Of a stretch of DNA of 48,655 nucleotides, positions 33,155-41,658 are shown piece by piece. The notes beneath the pieces were generated by a model that was not told the origin of the DNA, ran no database searches, and saw only the letters and a program-made list of their open reading frames with translations. This DNA is from Congzhengia sp045576635. GTDB taxonomy: Bacteria; Bacillota; Clostridia; UBA1381; UBA9506. The stretch spans positions 1 to 48,655 of the forward strand of contig JAZNGT010000032.1 in assembly GCA_045576635.1 (NCBI GenBank), in the 5' to 3' direction. The stretch's first letter is position 1. Every line of letters starts with the position of its first letter. A program made the position numbers and the translations under genes.

Positions 33155-35482
33155 ATGAAAAAAATCATTTCCTTATTACTGACTATTGTTTTGTTAGCAG
33201 GAACACTTCCGTTAAATGTATTTGCTGCTAACCATCAACATTATTACGAATATGAAGACAGTATTTTTTCTCAACATCCTCATGGCGGATCTCTTTACGC
33301 TTGTGAATGTGGTAAAAAAATACAAATCGATAAGGCGTTTCTATCCGGTTGTAAGGATTGTGAAGAAGAACTTTGCAACAAAGGATTCCACACGTATTGC
33401 AATGGATATAACTACGCAGATCGTGAACATTTTAATATGTATTGTGTGTGCGGAGATTTCATGACTATTCCTATTGAGCATATTATGTATATGGAACAGG
33501 ATATGAGTAATATTTGTCAGGACTTCAATATAGAAATAGCAAATAACAAAGGCGACGCAAGAGAAAAACTTCATAGCGTCGTTGACAACTCACTAATTGA
33601 TGAACATCCACATAGCGGATATTATCACATAAATGGACACGAAGGTGTTTATCTTGAAAGATATTATGAACCACAATGCAAATTCTGTATTGAAGAGTTG
33701 TGCGTAGATTATGATACGCATACATATTTATACGAGTATGATCAATATGATACTCATATAATTGCAACTTGTTTCTGTGGAAAGCGTATGAAAGTACAAA
33801 ACGAGTACATAGATGATTTTATAGACGAACAAAGAGACTTAGTTAACAATTCTATATCAGATGAAAATTTAAAATCATTGCAATATGCAGAAGAAGAAAA
33901 ACAACGCAGAGAAAACTCTTATATCTCTATGGGTTTTGATTCGTGGCCGGTTTCACTTTATGAAGACAATGTATATCATTTAGAGGGTGCCATATCTTCA
34001 GACTTTGTTATAACATCGGTGGAAGCCACTATTTTAAATGGTAATGGAGATATTGTTATCTCAACCTATGATACGCCGAACAGTTTTGAGGTGGATATAA
34101 CAACTAATTCATATTGCAATCTGCCATTTGAACAACTTGCTCCGGGAACCTATCAATTAGTTGTTACTGCAAATAATGAAGCGGATAAAATAGAGACAAT
34201 TTCAGATTATTTCACAATTGTTGAACTGCCTGAAGAATCCACTCTTGATATTAATTTTACTGAATATCCTGATACAATCACTCAAGGCAATAGTTCTGGT
34301 CTCAGGGGCTCAATAACATCAAATTATAATATAGAAAACGTATATGGATATGTATTGGACTCAAATGGAGATGTTGTTTTATCCTCTCACGATACACCAA
34401 ACACAAAGTCTGTAGATATTCGTTCAATAAACTTGAATAATTCATTGAAATTTGGTAAACTATCTGTAGGATCTTATGTTTTGAGAACAGTTGCAGAAGA
34501 TGCAATGATGCAGATGACATTAGACATAGACTTTGAGGTTGTTAAGAAACCTTCAAGTGCAAAAAAGCAAAGCAGTGTCGTTAGTGAAAATTTACAATGC
34601 ACAGAAACCAGAGATGGTATGTCAATTGAAGATTGGGAAAGGTTGTATGGTCCGGCAACATTTGATTCGGAATTTCCGTATACAGTCTTAGAGGTAAAAA
34701 CAACTGATGCCACTGTGCATATGGGACCTTTAGAAGCATCAAATGTTATCGCTAATGTTCCAAGAGGAACATATATCCCTGTAATAGGACGGTGTGTAAA
34801 TCAATATAATCATATTTGGTATCGCGTTAGTTATGCAGGTCAGAAACTTTATATGTATTCTGGAGAACTTGGTGAGGTTTCGGTAGCAAACTCAAGCAAA
34901 ACAGATCGTTTCCTATCTTCTGCGAGTAATACTCTAACAGCACTTTCGCTTGTTCCTGGTGTTGATTCTGTAGCAGATGCTCTTGCAGTTCCCGTTGATT
35001 TAGCAAGAGGAGATATTATTTCGGCTGGACTTTCGCTTGCTGGGGTGATTCCTTTTGTTGGTGAGGCTGCAGATGCTACTAAAACAGCTCGGCTTATTGA
35101 CAAAAGTGCTGATTCAATAAAAGCTGTTCAAAAAATTGATGATATAGGTGATGCTGCGAAAATCGCAAATAAATTAGATGCAATAACAGATATCAAAAAA
35201 CTTCCCGCCAATGTGCAAGAAGCATATTCAAAATATAGTAAACAAGGCTGGAAAGGCGTACTTCCTGGAGCAACGAAAGGAACCAAAGCGGGAGGAGCAT
35301 ATGAAAATGTTAATAAAATGCTCCCCATATACGATCAAAGCGGAAGGGCAATTTCATATAGGGAATTTGATGTCAATAATAAAATAGGTGTCGAACGTGA
35401 CGCCGAACGATTTGTTGTAGGCTCAAATAATAGCGTGTACTACACTATGGATCACTACAAAACTTTTGTAAAAATCAAATAA
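33155..35482 (+). CDS. Exported polymorphic toxin with C-terminal barnase-type RNase
   Basis: 775 residues from the ATG 8 bases after GGAGG (an ATG at 33140 overlaps that site). Sec signal peptide about 1-24. Two cysteine-rich modules follow (about 28-110 and 150-215; CECGKK, CKDC, CVCG, then CKFC, CFCGK), probably metal-binding. Two Ig-like beta domains (about 260-356, 365-463) each contain an NGDxVxS..DTPN motif. An SH3-like domain (about 508-578) and a hydrophobic pre-toxin helix region (597-645) lead to the RNase. The tail 733-775 aligns with barnase: Glu737 (YREFD), Arg748, Arg752 and His772-equivalent His767 (TMDHYKTF) match barnase Glu73, Arg83, Arg87 and His102. It should degrade RNA of competitors. 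A barstar-type gene follows 15 bases later. Confidence 0.88.
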   Translation: MKKIISLLLTIVLLAGTLPLNVFAANHQHYYEYEDSIFSQHPHGGSLYACECGKKIQIDKAFLSGCKDCEEELCNKGFHTYCNGYNYADREHFNMYCVCGDFMTIPIEHIMYMEQDMSNICQDFNIEIANNKGDAREKLHSVVDNSLIDEHPHSGYYHINGHEGVYLERYYEPQCKFCIEELCVDYDTHTYLYEYDQYDTHIIATCFCGKRMKVQNEYIDDFIDEQRDLVNNSISDENLKSLQYAEEEKQRRENSYISMGFDSWPVSLYEDNVYHLEGAISSDFVITSVEATILNGNGDIVISTYDTPNSFEVDITTNSYCNLPFEQLAPGTYQLVVTANNEADKIETISDYFTIVELPEESTLDINFTEYPDTITQGNSSGLRGSITSNYNIENVYGYVLDSNGDVVLSSHDTPNTKSVDIRSINLNNSLKFGKLSVGSYVLRTVAEDAMMQMTLDIDFEVVKKPSSAKKQSSVVSENLQCTETRDGMSIEDWERLYGPATFDSEFPYTVLEVKTTDATVHMGPLEASNVIANVPRGTYIPVIGRCVNQYNHIWYRVSYAGQKLYMYSGELGEVSVANSSKTDRFLSSASNTLTALSLVPGVDSVADALAVPVDLARGDIISAGLSLAGVIPFVGEAADATKTARLIDKSADSIKAVQKIDDIGDAAKIANKLDAITDIKKLPANVQEAYSKYSKQGWKGVLPGATKGTKAGGAYENVNKMLPIYDQSGRAISYREFDVNNKIGVERDAERFVVGSNNSVYYTMDHYKTFVKIK

Positions 35483-35497
35483 ATTCGGAGGTAAAGC

Positions 35498-35899
35498 ATG
35501 AATAAGATTATATATATATCTAACCCAAAAATGGTGACTATTCGCGAGGAAATTGCAAAAAACCATAAGCACTATGTGGTCGAAATAGACGGAGCTTCAG
35601 TAAAGGATACTTCTACCTTTTTCAACATCATTGAGCAAAAACTTAAGTTTCCTCGTTCTTGCGAAATGGTGATTGATAGATTCCTTGATTGGATGCGTGA
35701 CTTGTCTTGGCTTGAAGACTACAATGCATTACACATTATAATTCACAACAGCATACAATTTTTATCAAATGATGTTTCAACTAAAGAAACAATTCTGCAT
35801 CATTTTGAAAATACAATTTTCCCATGGTGGGAAAAAGATGTTGAAACATTTTGCGCTGGCGGAAAAAGAAAAGAATTCAAGTTGTATATGGTTGAATAA
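35498..35899 (+). CDS. Barstar-family ribonuclease inhibitor (immunity protein)
   Basis: 133 residues after CGGAGGTAAAGC. Barstar features: HYVVEIDGASVKDTSTFF at the N-terminal strand, a central FP..., and VIDRFLDWMRDLSWL, where Asp60 and Asp64 correspond to barstar Asp35 and Asp39 that plug the barnase active site. It is longer than the 89-residue B. amyloliquefaciens barstar but within family range. No signal peptide, so it protects the producer's cytoplasm. Paired with the upstream barnase-type toxin and ended by a strong hairpin. Confidence 0.88.
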   Translation: MNKIIYISNPKMVTIREEIAKNHKHYVVEIDGASVKDTSTFFNIIEQKLKFPRSCEMVIDRFLDWMRDLSWLEDYNALHIIIHNSIQFLSNDVSTKETILHHFENTIFPWWEKDVETFCAGGKRKEFKLYMVE

Positions 35900-35928
35900 T
35901 CGCTATATTGCAGGGAGTAAAACTAATA

Positions 35929-35965
35929 GAAATAGAGCCAACCTTTTAAAGGTTGGCTCTATTTC
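35929..35965. terminator. Strong terminator between convergent units
   Basis: Perfect 15-bp stem (GAAATAGAGCCAACC and its complement) with a TTTTAAA loop, between the barstar gene (+) and the end of the minus-strand gene run. Confidence 0.85.
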
Positions 35966-36050
35966 TTGTAACAAGATGAAAACTTTTTCAAAATATCAAA
36001 GTATCATTTTTTGCAGGTTACTTGGTCAAGCCATCAAATTATAAGTAAGA

Positions 36051-36629
36051 CTATTTAATTACAAGCACATCTTCATTTTTAACCATAATTACATTTTTAT
36101 CGGGGTTGTAGTTCGCGATGCTATAAACAATTTCTTCATCAAAATAATCAGCATGACACAGGATGTTTTCTTTAATAACGCCCATTCCTCTATAATCAGT
36201 TAAATTATAATTTTCTTCGTCATTTCCGCCTATTTGTTTTAGATAGTACAAATCCTCGCACAATAGATATGCACCGCTAGACACTCCAAAATAATCCACA
36301 CCGTCTCCTATTAGCTTTTTTAACCATGGCATAAGATTTCCTTCCTGCACTTCTTTTAAAAGCTTGAACGGATAACCTCCTGAAGTATAGATTAAATCAA
36401 ATTTTACGTCGAAATATTTTTGTGGTTCATCTTTTTTTAAAACATGGATCTTTTCTTTATGGAATCCAAATAACTCTAATCCTCTTGATTCTGATAATGC
36501 TGCACATGATAACTCATACCCCGCAAAAGGTATTAGTAAGACCTTCTTTTTTTCAGGTTCATTAATAATCTTACGAAGTTTTTCTGAAATAAATGGTTTT
36601 CTGAAACCATAAGAAGATATTATAATCAT
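36051..36629 (-). CDS. Peptidase E-like (S51) / class I glutamine amidotransferase-like protein
   Basis: 192 residues; the start ATG overlaps the upstream stop as ATGA and has AAGGAG 8 bases before it. The fold resembles dipeptidase E: FDLIYTSGGYPFKLL, then the nucleophile elbow GVSSGAYLL with the Ser expected in GxSxGA. A late acidic/His segment (NILCHADYFDEE) may complete the active site. Known S51 enzymes cut Asp-X dipeptides or cyanophycin; the substrate here is open. It is the last gene of the 12-gene minus-strand run. Confidence 0.78.
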   Translation of the reverse strand: MIIISSYGFRKPFISEKLRKIINEPEKKKVLLIPFAGYELSCAALSESRGLELFGFHKEKIHVLKKDEPQKYFDVKFDLIYTSGGYPFKLLKEVQEGNLMPWLKKLIGDGVDYFGVSSGAYLLCEDLYYLKQIGGNDEENYNLTDYRGMGVIKENILCHADYFDEEIVYSIANYNPDKNVIMVKNEDVLVIK

Positions 36630-37069
36630 TTTCGGCACTCCTTTTGATTTTTAAATTCCTCACAAGTCAAAACATTATCAAAGAAAATCTTTTTTTCTTC
36701 TTCAGTAAGCAATGGTCGAATATTTTTATGAATACCGATACTTATGGACATTGCTTTAATAACACCTTTAATGGTAAAAGGCCCATTGAAAACATAGCCG
36801 TTATGCTTGAAAATATCGTAGAAACATCGGTACCACCCATCATTACCTTCTACACAACTAACTTCGAATTTTCCTTTAGGTATCTCCACAAAATAAAGTC
36901 CATCAAATACATACCCATAATTGTGTGTGTTTTCATCAAGAGTTTTTAAATATCTGTGATGAACTGACATTAGATGTTCTATATATTTTTTTATTTTCTC
37001 AAGTCCCGTTAAACTTTCGTCTAAAAATATTTCATCAAATGCTTTATCTTTATCTAAATCTATGTTCAT
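36626..37069 (-). CDS. Unknown acidic protein
   Basis: 147 residues, start after GAGGTAA. Not recognised. The N-terminal third is helical and acidic (LDKDKAFDEIFLDESLTGLEKIKKYIEHLM). The middle has aromatic beta-type segments with a twofold motif GYVFDG and GYVFNG, and VEGNDGWYRCFYDIF. No signal peptide or membrane helix. Its stop overlaps the next start by 4 bases. Size, acidity and position in a toxin-bearing island recall immunity proteins, but there is no direct evidence. Confidence 0.7.
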   Translation of the reverse strand: MNIDLDKDKAFDEIFLDESLTGLEKIKKYIEHLMSVHHRYLKTLDENTHNYGYVFDGLYFVEIPKGKFEVSCVEGNDGWYRCFYDIFKHNGYVFNGPFTIKGVIKAMSISIGIHKNIRPLLTEEEKKIFFDNVLTCEEFKNQKECRK

Positions 37070-37119
37070 TTAAAATTACCTCTTTCATTTATGTTTTTCC
37101 GTTCTATAATGGTTTTACT

Positions 37120-37419
37120 TCATAAAATCCTATCTAGCAGTTCCTTGTCAAATACATCGTACAGTTTGTTGTATAAATCCCTGTCATTTTTGATTTTCTC
37201 TGTTCCGTATTTATCAACAAGCAAATACACGTATTCAATTACATCTCCGGTTGTAAGCAATACATCTCTTATAGAATGATAATTCTTTTGTGTAGGATGA
37301 ACATTGTCTAGCAATTGACCAACATTATCGCAATTACCATTAATAATTACGTCAAAGAAAAAACCATCTGCATCAAAATCTTCCCAATCGTACATATGTA
37401 TCGGCACCTTCTTACTCAT
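37120..37419 (-). CDS. Unknown small acidic protein
   Basis: 99 residues; ATG inside the end of the preceding gene (8-base overlap). Not recognised. Acidic, Asp-rich (YDWEDFDADGFFFDVI, VFDKELLDRIL), soluble and helical in its second half. No cysteine motif or nucleotide-binding pattern. Like its neighbour it resembles a small immunity-type protein only in size and charge. Confidence 0.65.
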   Translation of the reverse strand: MSKKVPIHMYDWEDFDADGFFFDVIINGNCDNVGQLLDNVHPTQKNYHSIRDVLLTTGDVIEYVYLLVDKYGTEKIKNDRDLYNKLYDVFDKELLDRIL

Positions 37420-37762
37420 CAATTTTTTCCAATGTCACATTTTTATACTCTATTACATCTTCTACATCTTCTGCAAAAGCTTTCTCGCCTTTTTTTATTT
37501 CTGATTTAATTATTTTGATTAGCATACGAACTATTTTCCAATCTTTCGGTTTCCATATAGGAATCAATCTGCTGTCTTCGCTATTAGGCATATAAATATT
37601 TGCAAAAATTTTTATCCCACCAGTAAGCGGATTAATTTTATTGTTGGTAAAAAGAATATAGCTTTTCTTTGTTTCTTCGCTATCAAAAGTCATTAATACC
37701 TCGCATTCAATTTCTTCTCCCTTTTTGTTAATTATAGTGAATTTACCATTTTTATCAAACAT
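37412..37762 (-). CDS. DUF1292-like small protein
   Basis: 116 residues from the ATG 8 bases after GGAGA. FTIINKKGEEIECEVLMTFDSEETKKSYILFTNN followed by the IKIFANIYMP and WKPKDWKIVRMLIKII segments matches the layout of DUF1292 proteins: a small beta domain with KSYI and a late W-containing helix. These are widespread in Firmicutes and functionally unassigned; usually they sit in core operons, so their presence here is unusual. The C-terminus is acidic. Confidence 0.65.
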   Translation of the reverse strand: MFDKNGKFTIINKKGEEIECEVLMTFDSEETKKSYILFTNNKINPLTGGIKIFANIYMPNSEDSRLIPIWKPKDWKIVRMLIKIIKSEIKKGEKAFAEDVEDVIEYKNVTLEKIDE

Positions 37763-37830
37763 TTTCATTTCTCCTTTTCTCTATTTTGCTAAATATTATC
37801 AACGTATTTCTGTACAAAAATTGTATTTTT

Positions 37831-38316
37831 TTACTCACCTATGAATTTAATCTTTTCCATTCTATAATGGTTTTCCTCATCGAGTTTTTTGATACCGTTT
37901 TTATATTTATATCCGCATTTTTCATAAAATCCACAAGCAGTTATTGAAGCACAAACCTCAACTCGTTTAGCTCTTAAGCATAATTCATCTTTTTCAAGAG
38001 TTTCTATGATCTTTCTTCCAATCCCCACACCATGATATTCCGGAAGTACAAAAATTGTAAGCAAAATACTTTCATCTATACATCCCCAATAATCACTTAT
38101 TGTCCCTGTCCCTATGATTTTATTATCGTCTAAAACGACATACATGTGACCATTATTTGCACGTTCCATAACTTTTTGAGCAGAAAATTCTTTTGCTTTT
38201 TCAATCATTTCTTCCAAGGGATAGTCTCTACTATTTATCTCAATGAAGTTTCGTCCTATTAAATTGGATATCTCTTGAGCATCATTTGGTTTAAACCGGC
38301 GTATTATTGTTTTCAC
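37831..38316 (-). CDS. GNAT-family N-acetyltransferase
   Basis: 161 residues with GTG start overlapping the previous stop (GTGA). GNAT features: N-terminal IRRFKPNDAQEISNLI, the beta4 strand ILLTIFVLPEYHGVGIGRKIIE with the acetyl-CoA pyrophosphate loop (HGVGIG, an R/Q-x-x-G-x-G/A variant) and the C-terminal FYEKCGYKYK motif. It acetylates an amine on a small molecule or protein with acetyl-CoA. Coupling by a 4-base overlap to an unknown helical protein suggests that protein as partner or target. Confidence 0.88.
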   Translation of the reverse strand: MKTIIRRFKPNDAQEISNLIGRNFIEINSRDYPLEEMIEKAKEFSAQKVMERANNGHMYVVLDDNKIIGTGTISDYWGCIDESILLTIFVLPEYHGVGIGRKIIETLEKDELCLRAKRVEVCASITACGFYEKCGYKYKNGIKKLDEENHYRMEKIKFIGE

Positions 38317-39170
38317 TTGACATTCCCCTTTTTAACAATAAATTCTTTTTTTCTCTTTAACGGAGTAACATTATGCCGTTTAAATGCCTCAAACATTTTT
38401 TCGTATTCAAGGTGGTTTTCTTCACAGTACTCTGCTATATCTTTACTCATAATTATCTTTTTTCTAATAAGTTTTTTAGAAAGCCTCGAGTACAAGTGTT
38501 TCTCCTTCTTTTCAAAATCACTAATAATTTTAGCACATGCATCCGATATAAAAGAAATCTCCGTTTGGCTATAAACATCTTTATTATTTAAAAGAAATAT
38601 TAACTTTTCTTTTTTTGACTTGCTCAACCATTTATAGGTGTTAACCATAATGCAAACTGCTTTTTTGATATCTTCAACAGCTATACCTTTTTTGGTAGCA
38701 AGTGTAAAATTTGTGTATGAAAGATTAATAACATCTTCGGAAAAACAACGAACAAGATCAAGCAAAACCCATTTTTCAGCTTCAGAATAACAATAGTATG
38801 ATATCTGGGATGCTACATTGTTTTGAATTTCAAATATTCTATCAATATCAAGACTTTTAGAAACAATTAAATCTCTTATCGTATTTTCTCTGCTGAAAAT
38901 TAAATATGAAATCTCTTTTTCTTTCTCCGATAGATTCATTCTACAAATCGCACGCTTAAGTGCGATTTTAGTATTTTTTTCTGTGAAAATAGTGTGATTT
39001 TTGAGGACTTCTTTTAATGGAATCATCTCTTCAAAAGTTTCAGTTCTCTCCTGGAACAGTTCTGCCCTTATTGATGCAACATTCTGATTTTCTATATTTA
39101 TATATTTTGAGAACATATTATCATCCACACCTTCTGCAATTTCTATAAAACTTTTGTTTAATTCTTCCAT
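38313..39170 (-). CDS. Unknown helical protein coupled to GNAT
   Basis: 285 residues, almost entirely predicted helix, Lys/Glu-rich, soluble. Not recognised. A central segment (MNLSEKEKEISYLIFSREN, then TIRDLIVSKSLDIDRIFEI) has a helix-turn-helix-like rhythm, and the C-terminus is strongly basic (FKRHNVTPLKRKKEFIVKKGNVK), so nucleic-acid binding is possible. Its stop overlaps the GNAT start by 4 bases. The start ATG has no clear ribosome-binding site. Confidence 0.65.
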   Translation of the reverse strand: MEELNKSFIEIAEGVDDNMFSKYINIENQNVASIRAELFQERTETFEEMIPLKEVLKNHTIFTEKNTKIALKRAICRMNLSEKEKEISYLIFSRENTIRDLIVSKSLDIDRIFEIQNNVASQISYYCYSEAEKWVLLDLVRCFSEDVINLSYTNFTLATKKGIAVEDIKKAVCIMVNTYKWLSKSKKEKLIFLLNNKDVYSQTEISFISDACAKIISDFEKKEKHLYSRLSKKLIRKKIIMSKDIAEYCEENHLEYEKMFEAFKRHNVTPLKRKKEFIVKKGNVK

Positions 39171-39219
39171 CTTAGGTATAGCGGATGCTAAATTCTATCC
39201 TTTTAAAATAACTATTTTT

Positions 39220-40839
39220 TCAATTAACATCACGCTCAATAATATATAACATATTTTTATTTTGTTCTTCTTTGCCGCACTTTGAGTATGCTTTCCAATA
39301 GAAAAGCCATCTATAGTATTGATGTGGATTGTTTTTAATCAAATCCGATATTCCGCAAATTAATTCAGGAATATCTCGAACATGTAATAATGCCCTAGAA
39401 ACAGAAAGGTATTCCATATCTACTTTTATATTATCGTTAGTATACTCCACTCTTATAAAATGCATATTTTCATAACATTTCCCCAGATAAATAAGGAAAA
39501 CATTATTCTCGTGAGTAGTTAAAACATCGCCGATATCATAGTTTGAGAAGAACGATATGCCGTTACTAACTATCCAACCTGGGATAAGATTACCTTCAAT
39601 TGTTAGTTTCCAATCAGCAATTATATTATCTCCATCAAACTTACTCACACACCAGGTTGCATCTTCATATCCGTTTGGGAGCAATATGGACAATTCTTCT
39701 CTTGTCTTTGTTCTGTTAATATACTCAAATAGTTCAGAGTAGGATGCAAATTCTTTTTCAAGCAAGAACTGATCTTCGTTTCTTAATCTCAGCAAAAATT
39801 CTTCATCTCTGGTTTGAGGAAAAAGCATATAACCCGTAAAAAAAGACGATTCTTTGTCCAGTCGTTTTTGATTAAACTCTTCCACCCAACACTCTAATTC
39901 AAATACATTATAATTACCAAGTACATATTTAATGACATTGTAGTTATGTTCGTTAAATTCAATAGCCTCAGCAACATCAAACATATTCACATCTCCGTTT
40001 AAAAGAAGATGTTCAATACTGTCATTATCTATCAATGAAAAATCCATCAATATTTCTGGTGTGTAACTTAAAATTTCTTTATTAAAATTTGTGCATTCTT
40101 CTATAATCTCTATATCTTCTCCACGATAGTCCAAATCGTAATAATGAAGCATTCTCGATATTATAGATAATAGAATTGTATATATATCTTTATGAGTCAA
40201 AACAATTGACTTGTCAAAGTCCTTCAAATTATTATCGGATGCAAAGTCATAGGTAATTGTTTCTACCATTTCAAACTCCGCAGGAGGAGAATCAGGAAGA
40301 TGTTTGATATGTGCAATAAAAATTCTACAAAAGGCACCCTTTGAATCTGAATTTATATCGCAAGCATGGTAATCGGCAAGCCTGTACATTTCTTGAATCT
40401 CATTTTCTGTAACGCCGGTTTCTTCATATAGCTCTCTTATCGCCGCTTCTTTTGCTGTTTCGCCTCTTTCAATATGTCCTCCAGGAATATCCCAAGACGT
40501 TCTGTCTTTGTGTCGAGATAGAATTATTTTAGTATTGTCGACAATGGCAATTATTAAAACATACTTCAACTCATATTCTTCAACAAGTGCAGGAAATAGA
40601 ACTTCGGTTTTTGGATTCGAAACCTTAATATCACAAATTTCTTCTACTGGGCTATATGTAATTTCTAAGCAGTCTGCCACAAGGCGCTTATGCGTTAATT
40701 GGTTAATAAAGGATATTTTATCTCCAGCTTTAATTTGCCGTCTCTTCCCATCATAAGAAGGTATCTCTGTCAAAATATCAACTGTTCCATTTTTTATTCT
40801 TTCATACAATTCATTTTCTATAACTCGTATATGGATCAT
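39220..40839 (-). CDS. NUDIX hydrolase fused to PUA/ASCH-like and unknown domains
   Basis: 539 residues. Residues 1-85 look like an ASCH/PUA-type beta barrel (IKAGDKISFINQLTHKRLVADC). Residues 90-230 are NUDIX with a perfect box at 121-143, GHIERGETAKEAAIRELYEETG, holding the REUXEE metal glutamates; NUDIX enzymes hydrolyse nucleoside-diphosphate-linked compounds. Residues 240-539 are unrecognised, with a second barrel-like stretch (YDIGDVLTTHENNVFLIYLG) that resembles a PUA/CarD-type turn. It begins 2 bases after the preceding stop. The architecture is unusual; a substrate such as a modified nucleotide, ADP-ribose or mRNA cap is not inferable. Confidence 0.8.
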   Translation of the reverse strand: MIHIRVIENELYERIKNGTVDILTEIPSYDGKRRQIKAGDKISFINQLTHKRLVADCLEITYSPVEEICDIKVSNPKTEVLFPALVEEYELKYVLIIAIVDNTKIILSRHKDRTSWDIPGGHIERGETAKEAAIRELYEETGVTENEIQEMYRLADYHACDINSDSKGAFCRIFIAHIKHLPDSPPAEFEMVETITYDFASDNNLKDFDKSIVLTHKDIYTILLSIISRMLHYYDLDYRGEDIEIIEECTNFNKEILSYTPEILMDFSLIDNDSIEHLLLNGDVNMFDVAEAIEFNEHNYNVIKYVLGNYNVFELECWVEEFNQKRLDKESSFFTGYMLFPQTRDEEFLLRLRNEDQFLLEKEFASYSELFEYINRTKTREELSILLPNGYEDATWCVSKFDGDNIIADWKLTIEGNLIPGWIVSNGISFFSNYDIGDVLTTHENNVFLIYLGKCYENMHFIRVEYTNDNIKVDMEYLSVSRALLHVRDIPELICGISDLIKNNPHQYYRWLFYWKAYSKCGKEEQNKNMLYIIERDVN

Positions 40840-40841
40840 TT

Positions 40842-41639
40842 TTATCCCTCTTCTACAGTTTTTACAAATAGCTTTTTAGCTTCTTCTGTTCCGTTTTTCA
40901 ATATCTCCTGCGACTTTTTAAGTTCAGGAACAGGACAGTCGTTAACAATTTGATAAAGCAATGGTTCAAAACCATAGGAATATCGATTAAACAACCTTTT
41001 TAACCTTAATTTGCCATTATCTAAAAACAAAACTTGATTATTTTCTTTATCTGCATATATGTAATATTCCGCGTTTTCAAATGGCAATTTATTTACTTGT
41101 ATAATGTCGCCAACCTCATATGCAAACTTCAACCGTATTTTACCTTGATGATTTAACTTATACCACTTTTCAAACAATCGCTCTTCTTCTGTATTTTTCG
41201 GATTATAATATCCTCCAAACATTACATTAAATATATGTCCAAAAGTATCCGTCCAAACAGTAAAACTGTTTTGAAAATCTTTTTCCTCATCCGCATTATG
41301 AGCATCAATTTTCCAACAATAATAATCATTTAGATCGTCATTTTCATAATCGTGTTCAATCCATTCAGAAAGACAGTCTTCAATTAACATAATATAATCT
41401 CTCATTTTTGGAATGCTTTTAAAAATTCTGGAATAGTCTGGCAAGTTAGCACCGTTCTTATCTCTCAAATTGGGTTTATAAACAGTCTCAATATGAAATA
41501 TTGTATCACTAATTTCATCATTTTTATAAAAATAATCATTAAGTTCATCAAAAAACATCTTGGTTTCCTGTTCGTATTTTTTTAGCGTTAATTCCTCAAC
41601 ATCTTTTTCAAATATAATTCTATCAAATATTTTACTCAC
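40842..41639 (-). CDS. Unknown acidic protein
   Basis: 265 residues; the GTG start is preferred because GAGGTG lies 6 bases before it. Not recognised. Acidic and aromatic-rich (IEHDYENDDLNDYYCWKID), with TVWTDTFGHIFNVMFGGYYNP in the middle and a small beta-barrel-like part (YEVGDIIQVNKLPFENAEYYIY), recalling the barrel-like stretch of the neighbouring NUDIX fusion. No membrane helix. Directly followed by the NUDIX gene with a 2-base gap, so probably acting together. Confidence 0.65.
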   Translation of the reverse strand: MSKIFDRIIFEKDVEELTLKKYEQETKMFFDELNDYFYKNDEISDTIFHIETVYKPNLRDKNGANLPDYSRIFKSIPKMRDYIMLIEDCLSEWIEHDYENDDLNDYYCWKIDAHNADEEKDFQNSFTVWTDTFGHIFNVMFGGYYNPKNTEEERLFEKWYKLNHQGKIRLKFAYEVGDIIQVNKLPFENAEYYIYADKENNQVLFLDNGKLRLKRLFNRYSYGFEPLLYQIVNDCPVPELKKSQEILKNGTEEAKKLFVKTVEEG

Positions 41640-41658
41640 AGTTTGACACCTCACAATA

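Noticed and set aside
33140..33157. Earlier ATG for the toxin gene
   Set aside because: The ATG at 33140 overlaps the GGAGG site; the ATG at 33155 has correct spacing and gives a clean signal peptide.
35817..35835. TTTTCCCATGGTGGGAAAA palindrome resembling the TTCCCA boxes
   Set aside because: It lies inside the barstar coding sequence (encodes IFPWWEK), has the two boxes head to head instead of 21 bp apart in direct order, and has no promoter behind it.
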